From positions 1 through 8,767 of the forward strand of contig SKTA01000130.1 of the NCBI GenBank assembly GCA_007122745.1: a stretch of 8,767 nt of DNA. The letters run 5' to 3'. Source of the DNA: Bacteroidales bacterium (lineage in GTDB: Bacteria > Bacteroidota > Bacteroidia > Bacteroidales > UBA7960). This document shows, piece after piece, positions 1-7,327 of this stretch (positions within the stretch are counted from its first letter, which is position 1; each line of letters begins with the position of its first letter). The translations under genes were made by a program, and so were the position numbers. The notes below the pieces were generated by a model. That model searched no databases and was not told where the DNA came from. It was given only the letters and a program-made list of their open reading frames with translations.

Positions 1-3000
1 AGCAGCAGGCCTTCTACCAGGTTGCCTTCGGTAGTCGGATCAAAGCCGTAAGTGCCGTAAATAAGGTCATATGGTGCGCTTGCACCTGAATGCTGCCAAC
101 TTAAAAGCGCGCTGTTCAAGGTGATGTCGTTCGCAAGCAGGTTGTAGGGTGCGTGACAGGCCGGCAGGTATTCGATCTGAAAGTCGTCGATGAGGAAACT
201 CTGCCACTCATCATGCGTGTTTGAAAACCGTATGGCAATATGCTTGTCGTTGCCGGCATAATCTGCAAATGACACGGCCACGCTTTGCCAGGGATGCCCG
301 GGCATTCCATTTAGCTCAAACTGTCCAACCGGTGTGAAAAGATCGCCCTGATTCTGTGTAGGAACTGTTCCCACTTCAACTATTTTTTGCAACGGGGAAT
401 CGTCGGGAATAGCTTTAAACTTAACCTTTAAATTGCTCAGGTTTGCATTTATTTCTGGCGTGATCAACATGCTTAAGCCAAATTCATGTGATTGAAAATG
501 AACACTATGAGGGTTTGAATATGCTTTATAATCCACCACACGTGTGTACCCATCGCCCCAGCTTGCCCAGCAGGCTGGAACCTGCCACAGGGAGAAGGCA
601 TCAAAGTTTTCAAAGAAGGGTACGTCAATGTTGCCGCAGCCTGTGTCAAATGAAAATGGCCCTGCCCAATCACTCACAATACCTTCGCCGCAATCCGATT
701 GCAGGTAAAAATAGATCACCCTGCCTTGTGGCAGACCGCCCAGAGTGTAAGGATTTGTGTCAATGCCGGTGATTAATTTGCCCGCTCCCGGCTCAAAGTA
801 ATTCACCCCCCATTCCAGGTTCCAGCTTGATACGTTTCCGTAAATAATCCAGCTTATCTCAGCACTGTTATAAGTAATATGGTTTGCCTGCACATTGGTC
901 GGTTCTTTACATATCGGAACATCGGTTAAAATGGCGAAAAACGGACTATCGAAGTAAAGTCCGGTATTGTTATGTTGGATTTTAAACATGAGGTCAAAAC
1001 CTTCGGCCAAATTAGCTGTAGTGTATGTGCGGCTATGTGTGCCAACTGTTGCTTCGAAGGTTTCCAGGTGTATCCAACCACCAAACTGATCAGTAAAATG
1101 GATGTCAATCCAGGAATGCTCTGCCGAGTTAAAAATCAAATCAATATTCCCTCCAACCAGGTAAATATCTCCCTGTTGGGGGCTTATGATTTCGATAGGC
1201 CTAACACTTGTAATGCGAAATGGATGTGACACTGAGGAAATCCCGGGGTTGTCTGCCCGTTCCACCTTAATGAGGCTTTCATCATATGTGCCTGCAATCG
1301 AAGTGGGAACTACCCAGTTGTAGTTGTTGAATCCCCATCCATAAAACCCACAGCCTGTGGGGGTATTTTCGACAATGGGGTCCCAGTTTTGACCGTTGTC
1401 AAGGCTGTAGAAAAGGGAAACATCATCACTGTTGCTGCTGTTCCAGCGGATATCAATATCCTGGCCGGTAAGTGCAACCATCCACCAATTGGGCTGCGCA
1501 ATATGAAGGTTGTCAGTATTATTGTTAACTGTAAATAATGGGCTGTACAGTTCGTTATAAGTAAGATTATTGTCAGTCCAATAACTGAGCCTGATTTGGT
1601 AATTTCCGGAACACATCGCCATTGGCAGTTCCAAATCATGTTCAATAACAACCGATTCGGTAATATTATCTGACCGGAGCCATGTCAGATGATTTTGAAA
1701 CTCATCATATAAGTCAATATTAATCCCAAAATCAGCGCATCCCACAAAAGCATAACTGAATTCCAGGAAGTTGCTCAAGCCAAGGTCGATCACATGTCCC
1801 GGCGTGGGGGTGAGAAAAGTAAATGCCTCGCCCATACACTCCGTCCAGAACTGCTGTGGTGCTGACCACGGGGATAATTCTATCCCACATTGCGAGCGCA
1901 CATAAAAATCATAATGTGTTGAGTGATTGAGTCCTTGCAGCAGATAGTCCGGTTGGTTGATATCAGTTACAAGCGTTACACCCGAAGAGGGTTCGAACCC
2001 CAGAGGTCCGTATAGAATATCCCATAATTGCGCATCGCCCGGTTCAGTCCATCCAACTGTAGCTGAGGTTTGGGTTGTGTTTGTAGCATATAATGCGATA
2101 GGAGGCAGGCAAGAGGGGATTTGATCAAGCAACCAAACATCACTGTAGCTGGTTCCGAATCCGTTGGTTGCATAAGCCTTGGCATAATAGGTGTTTAAAG
2201 GCAAAAGATCGGGAATAATGCTTTGAAATTGTCCAAGTCCAAAACCTTCGTCTGTAAACCCAACACAATTGTCCAACGTTGGTTCAGGAGTATTACCCCA
2301 AACAACCCCCCGGGCACGAACGGCCCCACCTCCGTCAGAAAACACTGTGGCTTGAATGATGGCCTTGTTTTGATAAATATTAACATTAGCTTGATTAATT
2401 GCTACAATGGCAGGAGTTACTTCTGCCATTAGAAAAGCCGGCTCAGCAGTATATTCCAGAAAGCTGCCTGATGCATCCTCGGCATAAATACGCAACGACA
2501 CATAGCCTTCAGGAATGGTGTCTGGAATTAATGCCACATAACTTTGTTGGTTTTGCTGGTAATCTAATGGCAACCATTGCGTACCGGGTGCAATGCTGTA
2601 TTCCAGATTGATCGTAGACTCTTGCAAATAGTCCGGATGAATATCGGCAGTAAACTCAATGATGCCATCTTCTCCGATTCCAACCAAATCTGTATAATAG
2701 GCATCCTGATAATAAATATTGAAAGATGAAAGACGTGGCACATACCCGTGCTCCTGACCGGTATGAAAGCCTGATCGTGCTGTGGCTTGCCCGGGCTGCC
2801 CCTGCACCTTATATTGCTCCTGATTCATTTCAATGATATAGCTGCCAGGCTCAAGATTCCACGAGGCATTCCAGTAACCAAATACCGGGTGGCTTTCATA
2901 AAAATCCCCTTCTTCTACCAAGTCACCGTCTCTGAAAACTTTGTAAGGTAGTTTATTAGGTTTGTACATACCTTTTTTCTGAAATTGAAATACGTTTGAA

Positions 3001-5660
3001 AGATTAATAAAAAGAATTTGATCCCCAACCTGATGTTCGAAAATACCATTCCACACAGGTGGACCCATATTCAAATCCAACAGCTTGCCTCTTGAAGGAA
3101 TGTTGTTAACCGGTCTGTAGCCAAACGGGGGATGGTCATAAGAGAAGAAATCAAATTGATTGGTTGAAGTCTGGGCTATCCGTGGAGAAACATATTCAGG
3201 GGGCAGAGATGGCTCAAACGAAGAGCCTTCGTATTTGTAGAATTCAAGCTGAAAGTTCATCCGGTGATTGTTGTCAAGAAAATGAGGCGAAATCATCACA
3301 TCAAGGCTATAAGGATGCGTTAACGGTAATGAATTCATATCCCAGAATGTTGCTCCTGCACTGATAATTTCATACCACATTATTGGGAATAATGCTGAGC
3401 CGGCGTCATAACCGCTTGTTTTCAGTTGAAGACCAATCAATTCATCCGGTTGATATGATATTAGTTGGCTCTGGTTGCATCCAAACATTTTTCCGCCGAC
3501 TATATAGAACGTATCTCTGCTTTCTGTTTCACTCATGCCACCGAAGAGCCACTCGACGGTTGAAAAACTGTTGAAGTTTCGTTCAGTGACAAAAGAATTA
3601 TAAAAAGATACTATCCACCATCCGGAAGCGGTCAAATTATAAAAATCAGTGGGTACTTTCACGTTGATTGGGTCGCCATAAATGTCAGGTGTTTCAATAG
3701 TTATATAGTTGATTGCATCCATCTTTGAAGCAACAATATGCAACACCTCTTCAAGCACCTCGCCTTCATAAATCAAGGTAGTTATATCGTCTTTAAATCT
3801 AACAAATATGTCGTATGTACCTGCCGGCATAGGAATTGTAAAATCGGCTCCTTTATTTTCCACAAAGCCTGAACCTATGAAACCATCATGCTCAAATGCT
3901 AATACCCATAAGGGTTCTTCATCAAGCGATATATGTATAACCGGGCTTTTTACAAAAACTACAGGTACATTTGTGGCATAATTTGCAGTATTTATTTCAA
4001 TTGAAAAGCCAAAATAGGGGGGTTGTTCCTGCGGATAAGGCACAATGGTGTTATCCACTTCAACAGATACAATGACGGGTGTTGTGGAATTTGGGGGCAT
4101 GCTGATTGTTGTGGGGGTTATTGTAAGCGTAATTCCGGCAGGCAAAGTTTCAACCAAAGTAATGGTGGCTTGTAAATCTTCTGTTTGGGTGTTTGTTATC
4201 CATAATGTGTCAGTTTTTGTCCAAATATCGCAGGAAACATCAACAAGCCCCATACTAAAGATTCCGGGTTCAGCCAAAAAGGGCGGAATCTGGAATGCTT
4301 CAGGCAGGTCTATACGGCCTTTGCCCTGTGTCCAGACATCGTAGCTTAAGTCAACGGCCGATTGCATGAATACACTTTTAACCTGATCGGGCGAGAAATC
4401 GGGGTATTGGTTCAAAAACAGCGCCACTGCACCCGCAACATGAGGTGCTGCCATAGAAGTTCCGTTGTATTGGGCATACCCATTTCCTGGAATGGTTGAG
4501 TTTGTATAAACCCCCGGAGCCAATACATCCGGTTTTACGTCATAGCTTCCTTCCACCGGCCCCCTGGAACTAAACCCTGCAATTTCGTCAGATACAAAGG
4601 TTGCACCCACCGTAAGTGCTTTTTTTGCAACCCCTGGTGAGTCAATGGTATAATAATTTGATCCACTATTGCCTGCTGCAACCACACAAACAACCCCGGC
4701 CAGCGTGGCATTATCCATTGCCTGTGCCATGGGGTCATCAGGACTTCCCGGCCCGCCCAGGCTGGCATTCAATACATGAACGCCATCAATAACTGACTGC
4801 TCGATACCTGCTACAATCCATGATCCATAGCCCCATCCTTCGGCATGCAACACTTTGTAACCTCTAAGACTTGCACCCGGTGCTACCCCCTGTAATACTC
4901 CGTTGGCAGCCACAATTCCGGCCACATGCGTCCCGTGAGAATGGTCATCCATTGGGTCATTGTCATCGTTTACAAAGTCATAGCCTCCGGTAACTTTGAA
5001 GCCCGGCCCTATGCCACCCCCCAGGTCGGGATGCAGATAATCAATACCGGTGTCTAATATGCCCACCGTAATGCCCTGTCCTGTAATGTTATATTGCTGC
5101 CAAATCTGATCAGCACCAATGACCGGCACGCTCTGATCCAGGGATGTATGAACCACAACATCTTCATGAACTTTCAACACATACGGCAATTTTTCAATCG
5201 CCTTTGCATGCCATCCAGGTGTGGTCAGCGATATTCCATTAAAAACCTCCGTATAGCTATAACCGATTGTTACGTGATCCTCGAAAGATTCATTTTTTGC
5301 AAAATCGGCATTCTCCGCAAAAAGCCTAATCAGATCATTTTTAAACCTTTCGTGCTGATTCCTGATGCTTGTTTGGTGAAGATCACGCCAATTAACGGAT
5401 TTATTGCCCGCGTTGATTGTTTTTTCAACAACCACAGGCGGAATATCAAACTGGACGATAATCCTTGTTATCTCACTGGGATCATTGGTTTTGATGAAAT
5501 ATATACTATCGCCACGGCCAACCATCATTGCCTGACCGCTTTCAAGGTTTATGGTTTTCTCTGTGCCTTGGGTTTTTATTCTCACTTGCTGTTCCTGAGC
5601 AAGTGAGAATATGTGGAGACAGCAAAAAACCAGCACCAGGATTGAATAAATCTTTTTCAT
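1..5660 (-). CDS. Large secreted S8 (subtilisin-like) serine peptidase with fibronectin type III and jelly-roll modules, 3'-partial
   Basis: A secreted endopeptidase that probably acts at the cell surface or outside the cell. The frame is open for 1886 codons from the ATG at 5660 and runs off the window. Residues 1-21 form a type I signal peptide (basic MKK start, hydrophobic core, SLA before Gln22); Cys13 and Cys14 do not sit in a good lipobox. Residues about 22-180 look like an inhibitor I9-type propeptide. The catalytic domain spans about 190-457: Asp203 in ILDTGID, His242 in HSHGTHVAG, oxyanion Asn331 in AAGNSG and Ser402 in GTSMAAPHVAG, so it should be active. A subtilase-associated beta domain follows (about 458-550), then an unassigned region (about 550-1090), an RGVVW-type fibronectin-like module (about 1090-1180), a fibronectin III module (about 1184-1275), a further beta-rich stretch, a second fibronectin III (about 1584-1675), a cleaved-adhesin/choice-of-anchor-J-like jelly roll (about 1675-1833) and the start of a third fibronectin III. 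This architecture is typical of type IX secretion cargo. The sorting domain expected at the C-terminus would lie outside the window, so that route is inferred. Confidence 0.93.
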   Translation of the reverse strand, partial: MKKIYSILVLVFCCLHIFSLAQEQQVRIKTQGTEKTINLESGQAMMVGRGDSIYFIKTNDPSEITRIIVQFDIPPVVVEKTINAGNKSVNWRDLHQTSIRNQHERFKNDLIRLFAENADFAKNESFEDHVTIGYSYTEVFNGISLTTPGWHAKAIEKLPYVLKVHEDVVVHTSLDQSVPVIGADQIWQQYNITGQGITVGILDTGIDYLHPDLGGGIGPGFKVTGGYDFVNDDNDPMDDHSHGTHVAGIVAANGVLQGVAPGASLRGYKVLHAEGWGYGSWIVAGIEQSVIDGVHVLNASLGGPGSPDDPMAQAMDNATLAGVVCVVAAGNSGSNYYTIDSPGVAKKALTVGATFVSDEIAGFSSRGPVEGSYDVKPDVLAPGVYTNSTIPGNGYAQYNGTSMAAPHVAGAVALFLNQYPDFSPDQVKSVFMQSAVDLSYDVWTQGKGRIDLPEAFQIPPFLAEPGIFSMGLVDVSCDIWTKTDTLWITNTQTEDLQATITLVETLPAGITLTITPTTISMPPNSTTPVIVSVEVDNTIVPYPQEQPPYFGFSIEINTANYATNVPVVFVKSPVIHISLDEEPLWVLAFEHDGFIGSGFVENKGADFTIPMPAGTYDIFVRFKDDITTLIYEGEVLEEVLHIVASKMDAINYITIETPDIYGDPINVKVPTDFYNLTASGWWIVSFYNSFVTERNFNSFSTVEWLFGGMSETESRDTFYIVGGKMFGCNQSQLISYQPDELIGLQLKTSGYDAGSALFPIMWYEIISAGATFWDMNSLPLTHPYSLDVMISPHFLDNNHRMNFQLEFYKYEGSSFEPSLPPEYVSPRIAQTSTNQFDFFSYDHPPFGYRPVNNIPSRGKLLDLNMGPPVWNGIFEHQVGDQILFINLSNVFQFQKKGMYKPNKLPYKVFRDGDLVEEGDFYESHPVFGYWNASWNLEPGSYIIEMNQEQYKVQGQPGQATARSGFHTGQEHGYVPRLSSFNIYYQDAYYTDLVGIGEDGIIEFTADIHPDYLQESTINLEYSIAPGTQWLPLDYQQNQQSYVALIPDTIPEGYVSLRIYAEDASGSFLEYTAEPAFLMAEVTPAIVAINQANVNIYQNKAIIQATVFSDGGGAVRARGVVWGNTPEPTLDNCVGFTDEGFGLGQFQSIIPDLLPLNTYYAKAYATNGFGTSYSDVWLLDQIPSCLPPIALYATNTTQTSATVGWTEPGDAQLWDILYGPLGFEPSSGVTLVTDINQPDYLLQGLNHSTHYDFYVRSQCGIELSPWSAPQQFWTECMGEAFTFLTPTPGHVIDLGLSNFLEFSYAFVGCADFGINIDLYDEFQNHLTWLRSDNITESVVIEHDLELPMAMCSGNYQIRLSYWTDNNLTYNELYSPLFTVNNNTDNLHIAQPNWWMVALTGQDIDIRWNSSNSDDVSLFYSLDNGQNWDPIVENTPTGCGFYGWGFNNYNWVVPTSIAGTYDESLIKVERADNPGISSVSHPFRITSVRPIEIISPQQGDIYLVGGNIDLIFNSAEHSWIDIHFTDQFGGWIHLETFEATVGTHSRTYTTANLAEGFDLMFKIQHNNTGLYFDSPFFAILTDVPICKEPTNVQANHITYNSAEISWIIYGNVSSWNLEWGVNYFEPGAGKLITGIDTNPYTLGGLPQGRVIYFYLQSDCGEGIVSDWAGPFSFDTGCGNIDVPFFENFDAFSLWQVPACWASWGDGYTRVVDYKAYSNPHSVHFQSHEFGLSMLITPEINANLSNLKVKFKAIPDDSPLQKIVEVGTVPTQNQGDLFTPVGQFELNGMPGHPWQSVAVSFADYAGNDKHIAIRFSNTHDEWQSFLIDDFQIEYLPACHAPYNLLANDITLNSALLSWQHSGASAPYDLIYGTYGFDPTTEGNLVEGLL

Positions 5661-5682
5661 ATTCAAATCATTAATAGATAGT

Positions 5683-5892
5683 TTATAATCTTTGCACCTG
5701 CGTCAGAAAATCGAAGCCTGGCAACCTCATGATCAGGTCAACAGCATCTTGCCTGAGCAATTGCCTTGCCTCTTCAGCCGAGGCAGCGCAACCGCTTACC
5801 ATGAGCTGCGGGCAATATTCGGCAACAAGTATCCGCAAAGCTTCCCGCAGGTTGGCTTCATCGTCAACAATAATGGCCTTAAAACGATTCAT
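5683..5892 (-). pseudogene. Truncated response-regulator receiver domain (relic), phosphoacceptor segment missing
   Basis: A 69-codon frame whose start is a convincing receiver (REC) domain: hydrophobic beta-1 and the acidic pair Asp10-Asp11 in IIVDDE, then helix 1 and beta-2. The segment AEEARQLL (40-46) matches the helix before beta-3. Beta-3 begins as DAVDLI (49-54), but the expected FLDI with its phosphoacceptor Asp is replaced by Met55, and the conserved loop is compressed to RLPG before FDFLTQVQ. The frame stops at residue 69, so beta-4, beta-5 with its Lys, and any output domain (LytTR would be usual for this N-terminus) are absent; full-length LytTR regulators are about 230-250 residues. 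No continuation is visible in the other frames before the protease start 22 bases downstream. It cannot act as a normal phosphorylated regulator. A small expressed protein is possible but less likely than a remnant. An alternative alignment placing Asp52 at the phosphosite fits the LPG spacing poorly. Confidence 0.75.
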
Positions 5893-6018
5893 GGTATAAA
5901 AATAAATAATATTGTAGTTGTCTATATGTCTAATGATTAAATTATTTTTTGTATTTTAGCTATTTTGTACCAAAAACTTTATTTTAGTAAATTGCAAAAT
6001 TGTTGGCTCTGATATATT

Positions 6019-6054
6019 CCTGAAAACGAATTTGACAAGAATTCATTTTTCAGG
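6019..6054. repeat. Near-perfect inverted repeat (hairpin or operator-like)
   Basis: The left arm CCTGAAAACGAATT (6019-6032) pairs with the right arm AATTCATTTTTCAGG (6040-6054) around a 7-base loop. Only one bulge or mismatch lies in the arms, at C6027 opposite A6045-T6046. No T-run follows on either strand, so an intrinsic terminator is unlikely. Its place about 100 bases upstream of the AraC-type regulator and about 125 bases upstream of the receiver relic fits a regulator-binding palindrome or a structured 5' leader. That function is inferred; the repeat itself is directly visible. Confidence 0.7.
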
Positions 6055-6060
6055 TAACCC

Positions 6061-6140
6061 TTTAACACCAATTCACAGTAGTAGAAATATAAATAAAAAC
6101 CGGTGTCCTGAATCAATAATTAATGTTTAACACAGCAATT
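6061..6140. repeat. Direct repeat pair TTTAACAC-(AG)-CAATT
   Basis: TTTAACACCAATT (6061-6073) recurs as TTTAACACAGCAATT (6126-6140), with two extra bases inside the second copy. The second copy ends 17 bases before the AraC-type start codon. AraC-family proteins often bind direct half-sites, so this could be an autoregulatory site, but in such A/T-rich DNA a chance match is quite possible. Confidence 0.35.
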
Positions 6141-6157
6141 AAATTCGCCTTGCCCAA

Positions 6158-6718
6158 ATGAATATTTTTATCAAACATATGGTGAGTCAGCGATGCAAAT
6201 TGAAAGTCAAGGAAGAGTTAAGCAATCTGGGGATAGAATATTTATCCATTGACCTCGGCACTGTGGAGCTCACAAATGACATTACTCCTGTGCAATATGA
6301 CCGGTTGAAGGAGGTTTTGCGCAGTTCCGGGCTGGTATTGATGGACGACAACAAATCGATTCTGGTTGAAAGAGTAAAAAATATCATTATCAGAATAATT
6401 CACGAATCAGAAGAATTACCCAGGATAAATTATTCTGACTACATAAGTGAACAGCTGGATTACGACTATACGTATCTTTCCAATATTTTTACCGAAGTCA
6501 AAGGCATCACCATACAACAGTATATCATCAACAATAAAATTGAAAAAGTAAAAGAACTATTGTTGTACGACGAATTAAACCTTACCGAAATTTCATACAG
6601 GCTTCACTATAGCAGTGTCGCCCATCTTTCCAATCAATTCAAAAAAAATACAGGCATCACTCCTTCGTATTTTAAGAGATTGAAGCTCAAACGCAAAGGG
6701 AATCTTGAAAACCTGTGA
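6158..6718 (+). CDS. AraC-family transcriptional regulator with a small HMA-like N-terminal domain
   Basis: A 186-residue DNA-binding regulator in the cytoplasm. The C-terminal half is a full AraC/XylS double helix-turn-helix: helix-turn-helix 1 around residues 91-113 (YISEQLDYDYTYLSNIF), the linking helix with KIEKVKELLLYDELNLTEIS (127-146), and helix-turn-helix 2 ending in the family signature HLSNQFKKNTGITPSYFKRLK (156-176). The first 60 residues lack the cupin-type sugar domain of classical AraC. Instead they follow a beta-alpha-beta-beta-alpha-beta pattern with MVSQRC at 8-13, reminiscent of the MxCxxC metal loop of heavy-metal-associated domains but with the first Cys replaced by Ser. 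The ATG at 6158 is the first in frame and has an A/T-rich leader without a Shine-Dalgarno sequence. It faces away from the protease and reads toward the small membrane protein genes 132 bases downstream, which are plausible targets. The effector is unknown. Confidence 0.88.
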   Translation: MNIFIKHMVSQRCKLKVKEELSNLGIEYLSIDLGTVELTNDITPVQYDRLKEVLRSSGLVLMDDNKSILVERVKNIIIRIIHESEELPRINYSDYISEQLDYDYTYLSNIFTEVKGITIQQYIINNKIEKVKELLLYDELNLTEISYRLHYSSVAHLSNQFKKNTGITPSYFKRLKLKRKGNLENL

Positions 6719-6754
6719 TTTATGTAAGACTTTGCTTTCAGGGTGTAACACAAT

Positions 6755-6777
6755 TGCTTCAGTGAAGCATTAATTTT
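6755..6777 (+). terminator. Weak candidate terminator after the AraC-type gene
   Basis: A short perfect palindrome, TGCTTCAGTGAAGCA (6755-6769), is followed by TTAATTTT. It lies 36 bases after the regulator's stop codon and before the next gene. The stem is only about 6 base pairs with a 3-base loop and the T-tract is interrupted, so it would be weak. It may partly separate the regulator from the downstream operon. Confidence 0.35.
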
Positions 6778-6850
6778 ACATGGTGAATTACTGTTACATT
6801 TGATTCCAGCGGTTGCCTGAATACATACTTACATTTAAAAAATCAAAATC

Positions 6851-7009
6851 ATGGGAAACATACTTTATGTCGTCGCGATAGTATTAATTATTGCATGGGC
6901 GATAGGACTGATCGGCTTCAATGCAGGTGGTCTGATCCATGTTCTTCTCATTATAGCACTGATTGCAATAATAGTCAGGCTTTTTCAGGGAAAAAAAATT
7001 GTTAGATAA
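6851..7009 (+). CDS. Small membrane protein, lmo0937/DUF5670 family
   Basis: A 52-residue protein made of two hydrophobic helices, about residues 3-23 and 29-43, joined by FNAGGLIH. A basic tail (RLFQGKKIVR) should lie on the cytoplasmic side. Length, the Gly-Gly-x-Ile-His turn between helices and the RLxQG ending match the lmo0937-type DUF5670 family, whose members are normally about 45-55 residues. The molecular function of the family is not established; members often sit next to stress-related small genes. The ATG at 6851 follows an A-rich leader (TTTAAAAAATCAAAATC), typical of start regions in this phylum. It lies 40 bases before the YtxH gene with no terminator visible between them, so co-transcription is likely. 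Confidence 0.82.
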   Translation: MGNILYVVAIVLIIAWAIGLIGFNAGGLIHVLLIIALIAIIVRLFQGKKIVR

Positions 7010-7049
7010 ACTCCTGTATATAATGTAAACCATATAAAATAAAATAGAT

Positions 7050-7313
7050 ATGAAAGCATGTAATGTGATTCTAAGCATCTTGATAGCTACCGGCGCCGGT
7101 GCATTAATTGGTGTTTTATTCGCTCCGGAAAAAGGAGAGGATACCCGCAAGAAAATCTCTGAAATGGAAAAAAAGTATGCAGACTCCATAAAGGAAAAAT
7201 TCGATAAAACTCTTGACAGTATTACCGAAAAATTCCATAAAGTAAAAGATGAAGTTGCTGATTTTTCTGACCTGGCCAGTGATAAGGCAGAAAAAATAAA
7301 AAAAGGGAAATAG
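7050..7313 (+). CDS. YtxH domain-containing membrane-anchored protein
   Basis: An 87-residue protein with one N-terminal membrane helix (about residues 5-24), leading into the family hallmark GALIGVLFAPEKGEDTRKKI (17-36). The rest is a highly charged Lys/Glu/Asp-rich helix (37-87) likely to be amphipathic or coiled-coil. YtxH proteins are small membrane-anchored proteins linked to general stress or cell-envelope responses in several bacteria; no biochemical activity is known. It ends 14 bases before the MlaE-like permease start and follows the DUF5670 gene closely, so it appears to be the second gene of a four-gene unit. The start is the only sensible ATG, with an A-rich leader (AAAATAAAATAGAT) and no Shine-Dalgarno. 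Confidence 0.85.
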   Translation: MKACNVILSILIATGAGALIGVLFAPEKGEDTRKKISEMEKKYADSIKEKFDKTLDSITEKFHKVKDEVADFSDLASDKAEKIKKGK

Positions 7314-7327
7314 TTAATCCATAGCCA

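Larger units (their letters stand above)
5893..6157. other. A/T-rich intergenic region between divergent transcription units
   Basis: This is the only sizeable non-coding stretch. It separates the leftward receiver relic and protease from the rightward AraC-type regulator, so it should carry promoters for both directions. It is very A/T-rich with several T and A runs. I could not find a clean match to the Bacteroidota promoter pattern (TTTG, 19 bases, TAnnTTTG) on either strand. It holds the inverted repeat at 6019-6054 and the direct repeat pair at 6061 and 6126, which are listed separately. Confidence 0.6.

Noticed and set aside
5094..5606. 170-codon plus-strand open frame opposite the protease propeptide and start of the catalytic domain
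   Set aside because: It is antisense to a clearly coding frame with a signal peptide and catalytic motifs; its translation shows no recognisable domain or sensible composition.
1..5660. Possible split of the long minus-strand region into several genes
   Set aside because: The reading frame from the ATG at 5660 stayed open in every stretch translated down to base 3, with domains in continuous order, so it is a single gene.
5692..5940. 82-codon plus-strand open frame over the receiver relic
   Set aside because: The minus strand here encodes unmistakable receiver motifs; the plus-strand product looks random.
6032..6060. TTGACA resembling a sigma-70 -35 box upstream of the AraC-type gene
   Set aside because: No -10-like hexamer is found 16-18 bases downstream, the motif falls in the palindrome arm and loop, and this phylum uses a different promoter pattern.
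6799..6829. TTTG, 19 bases, then TACATACT as a Bacteroidota-type promoter for the DUF5670 gene
   Set aside because: The spacing is right but the second box matches TAnnTTTG only in its TA and one T; too weak to annotate.
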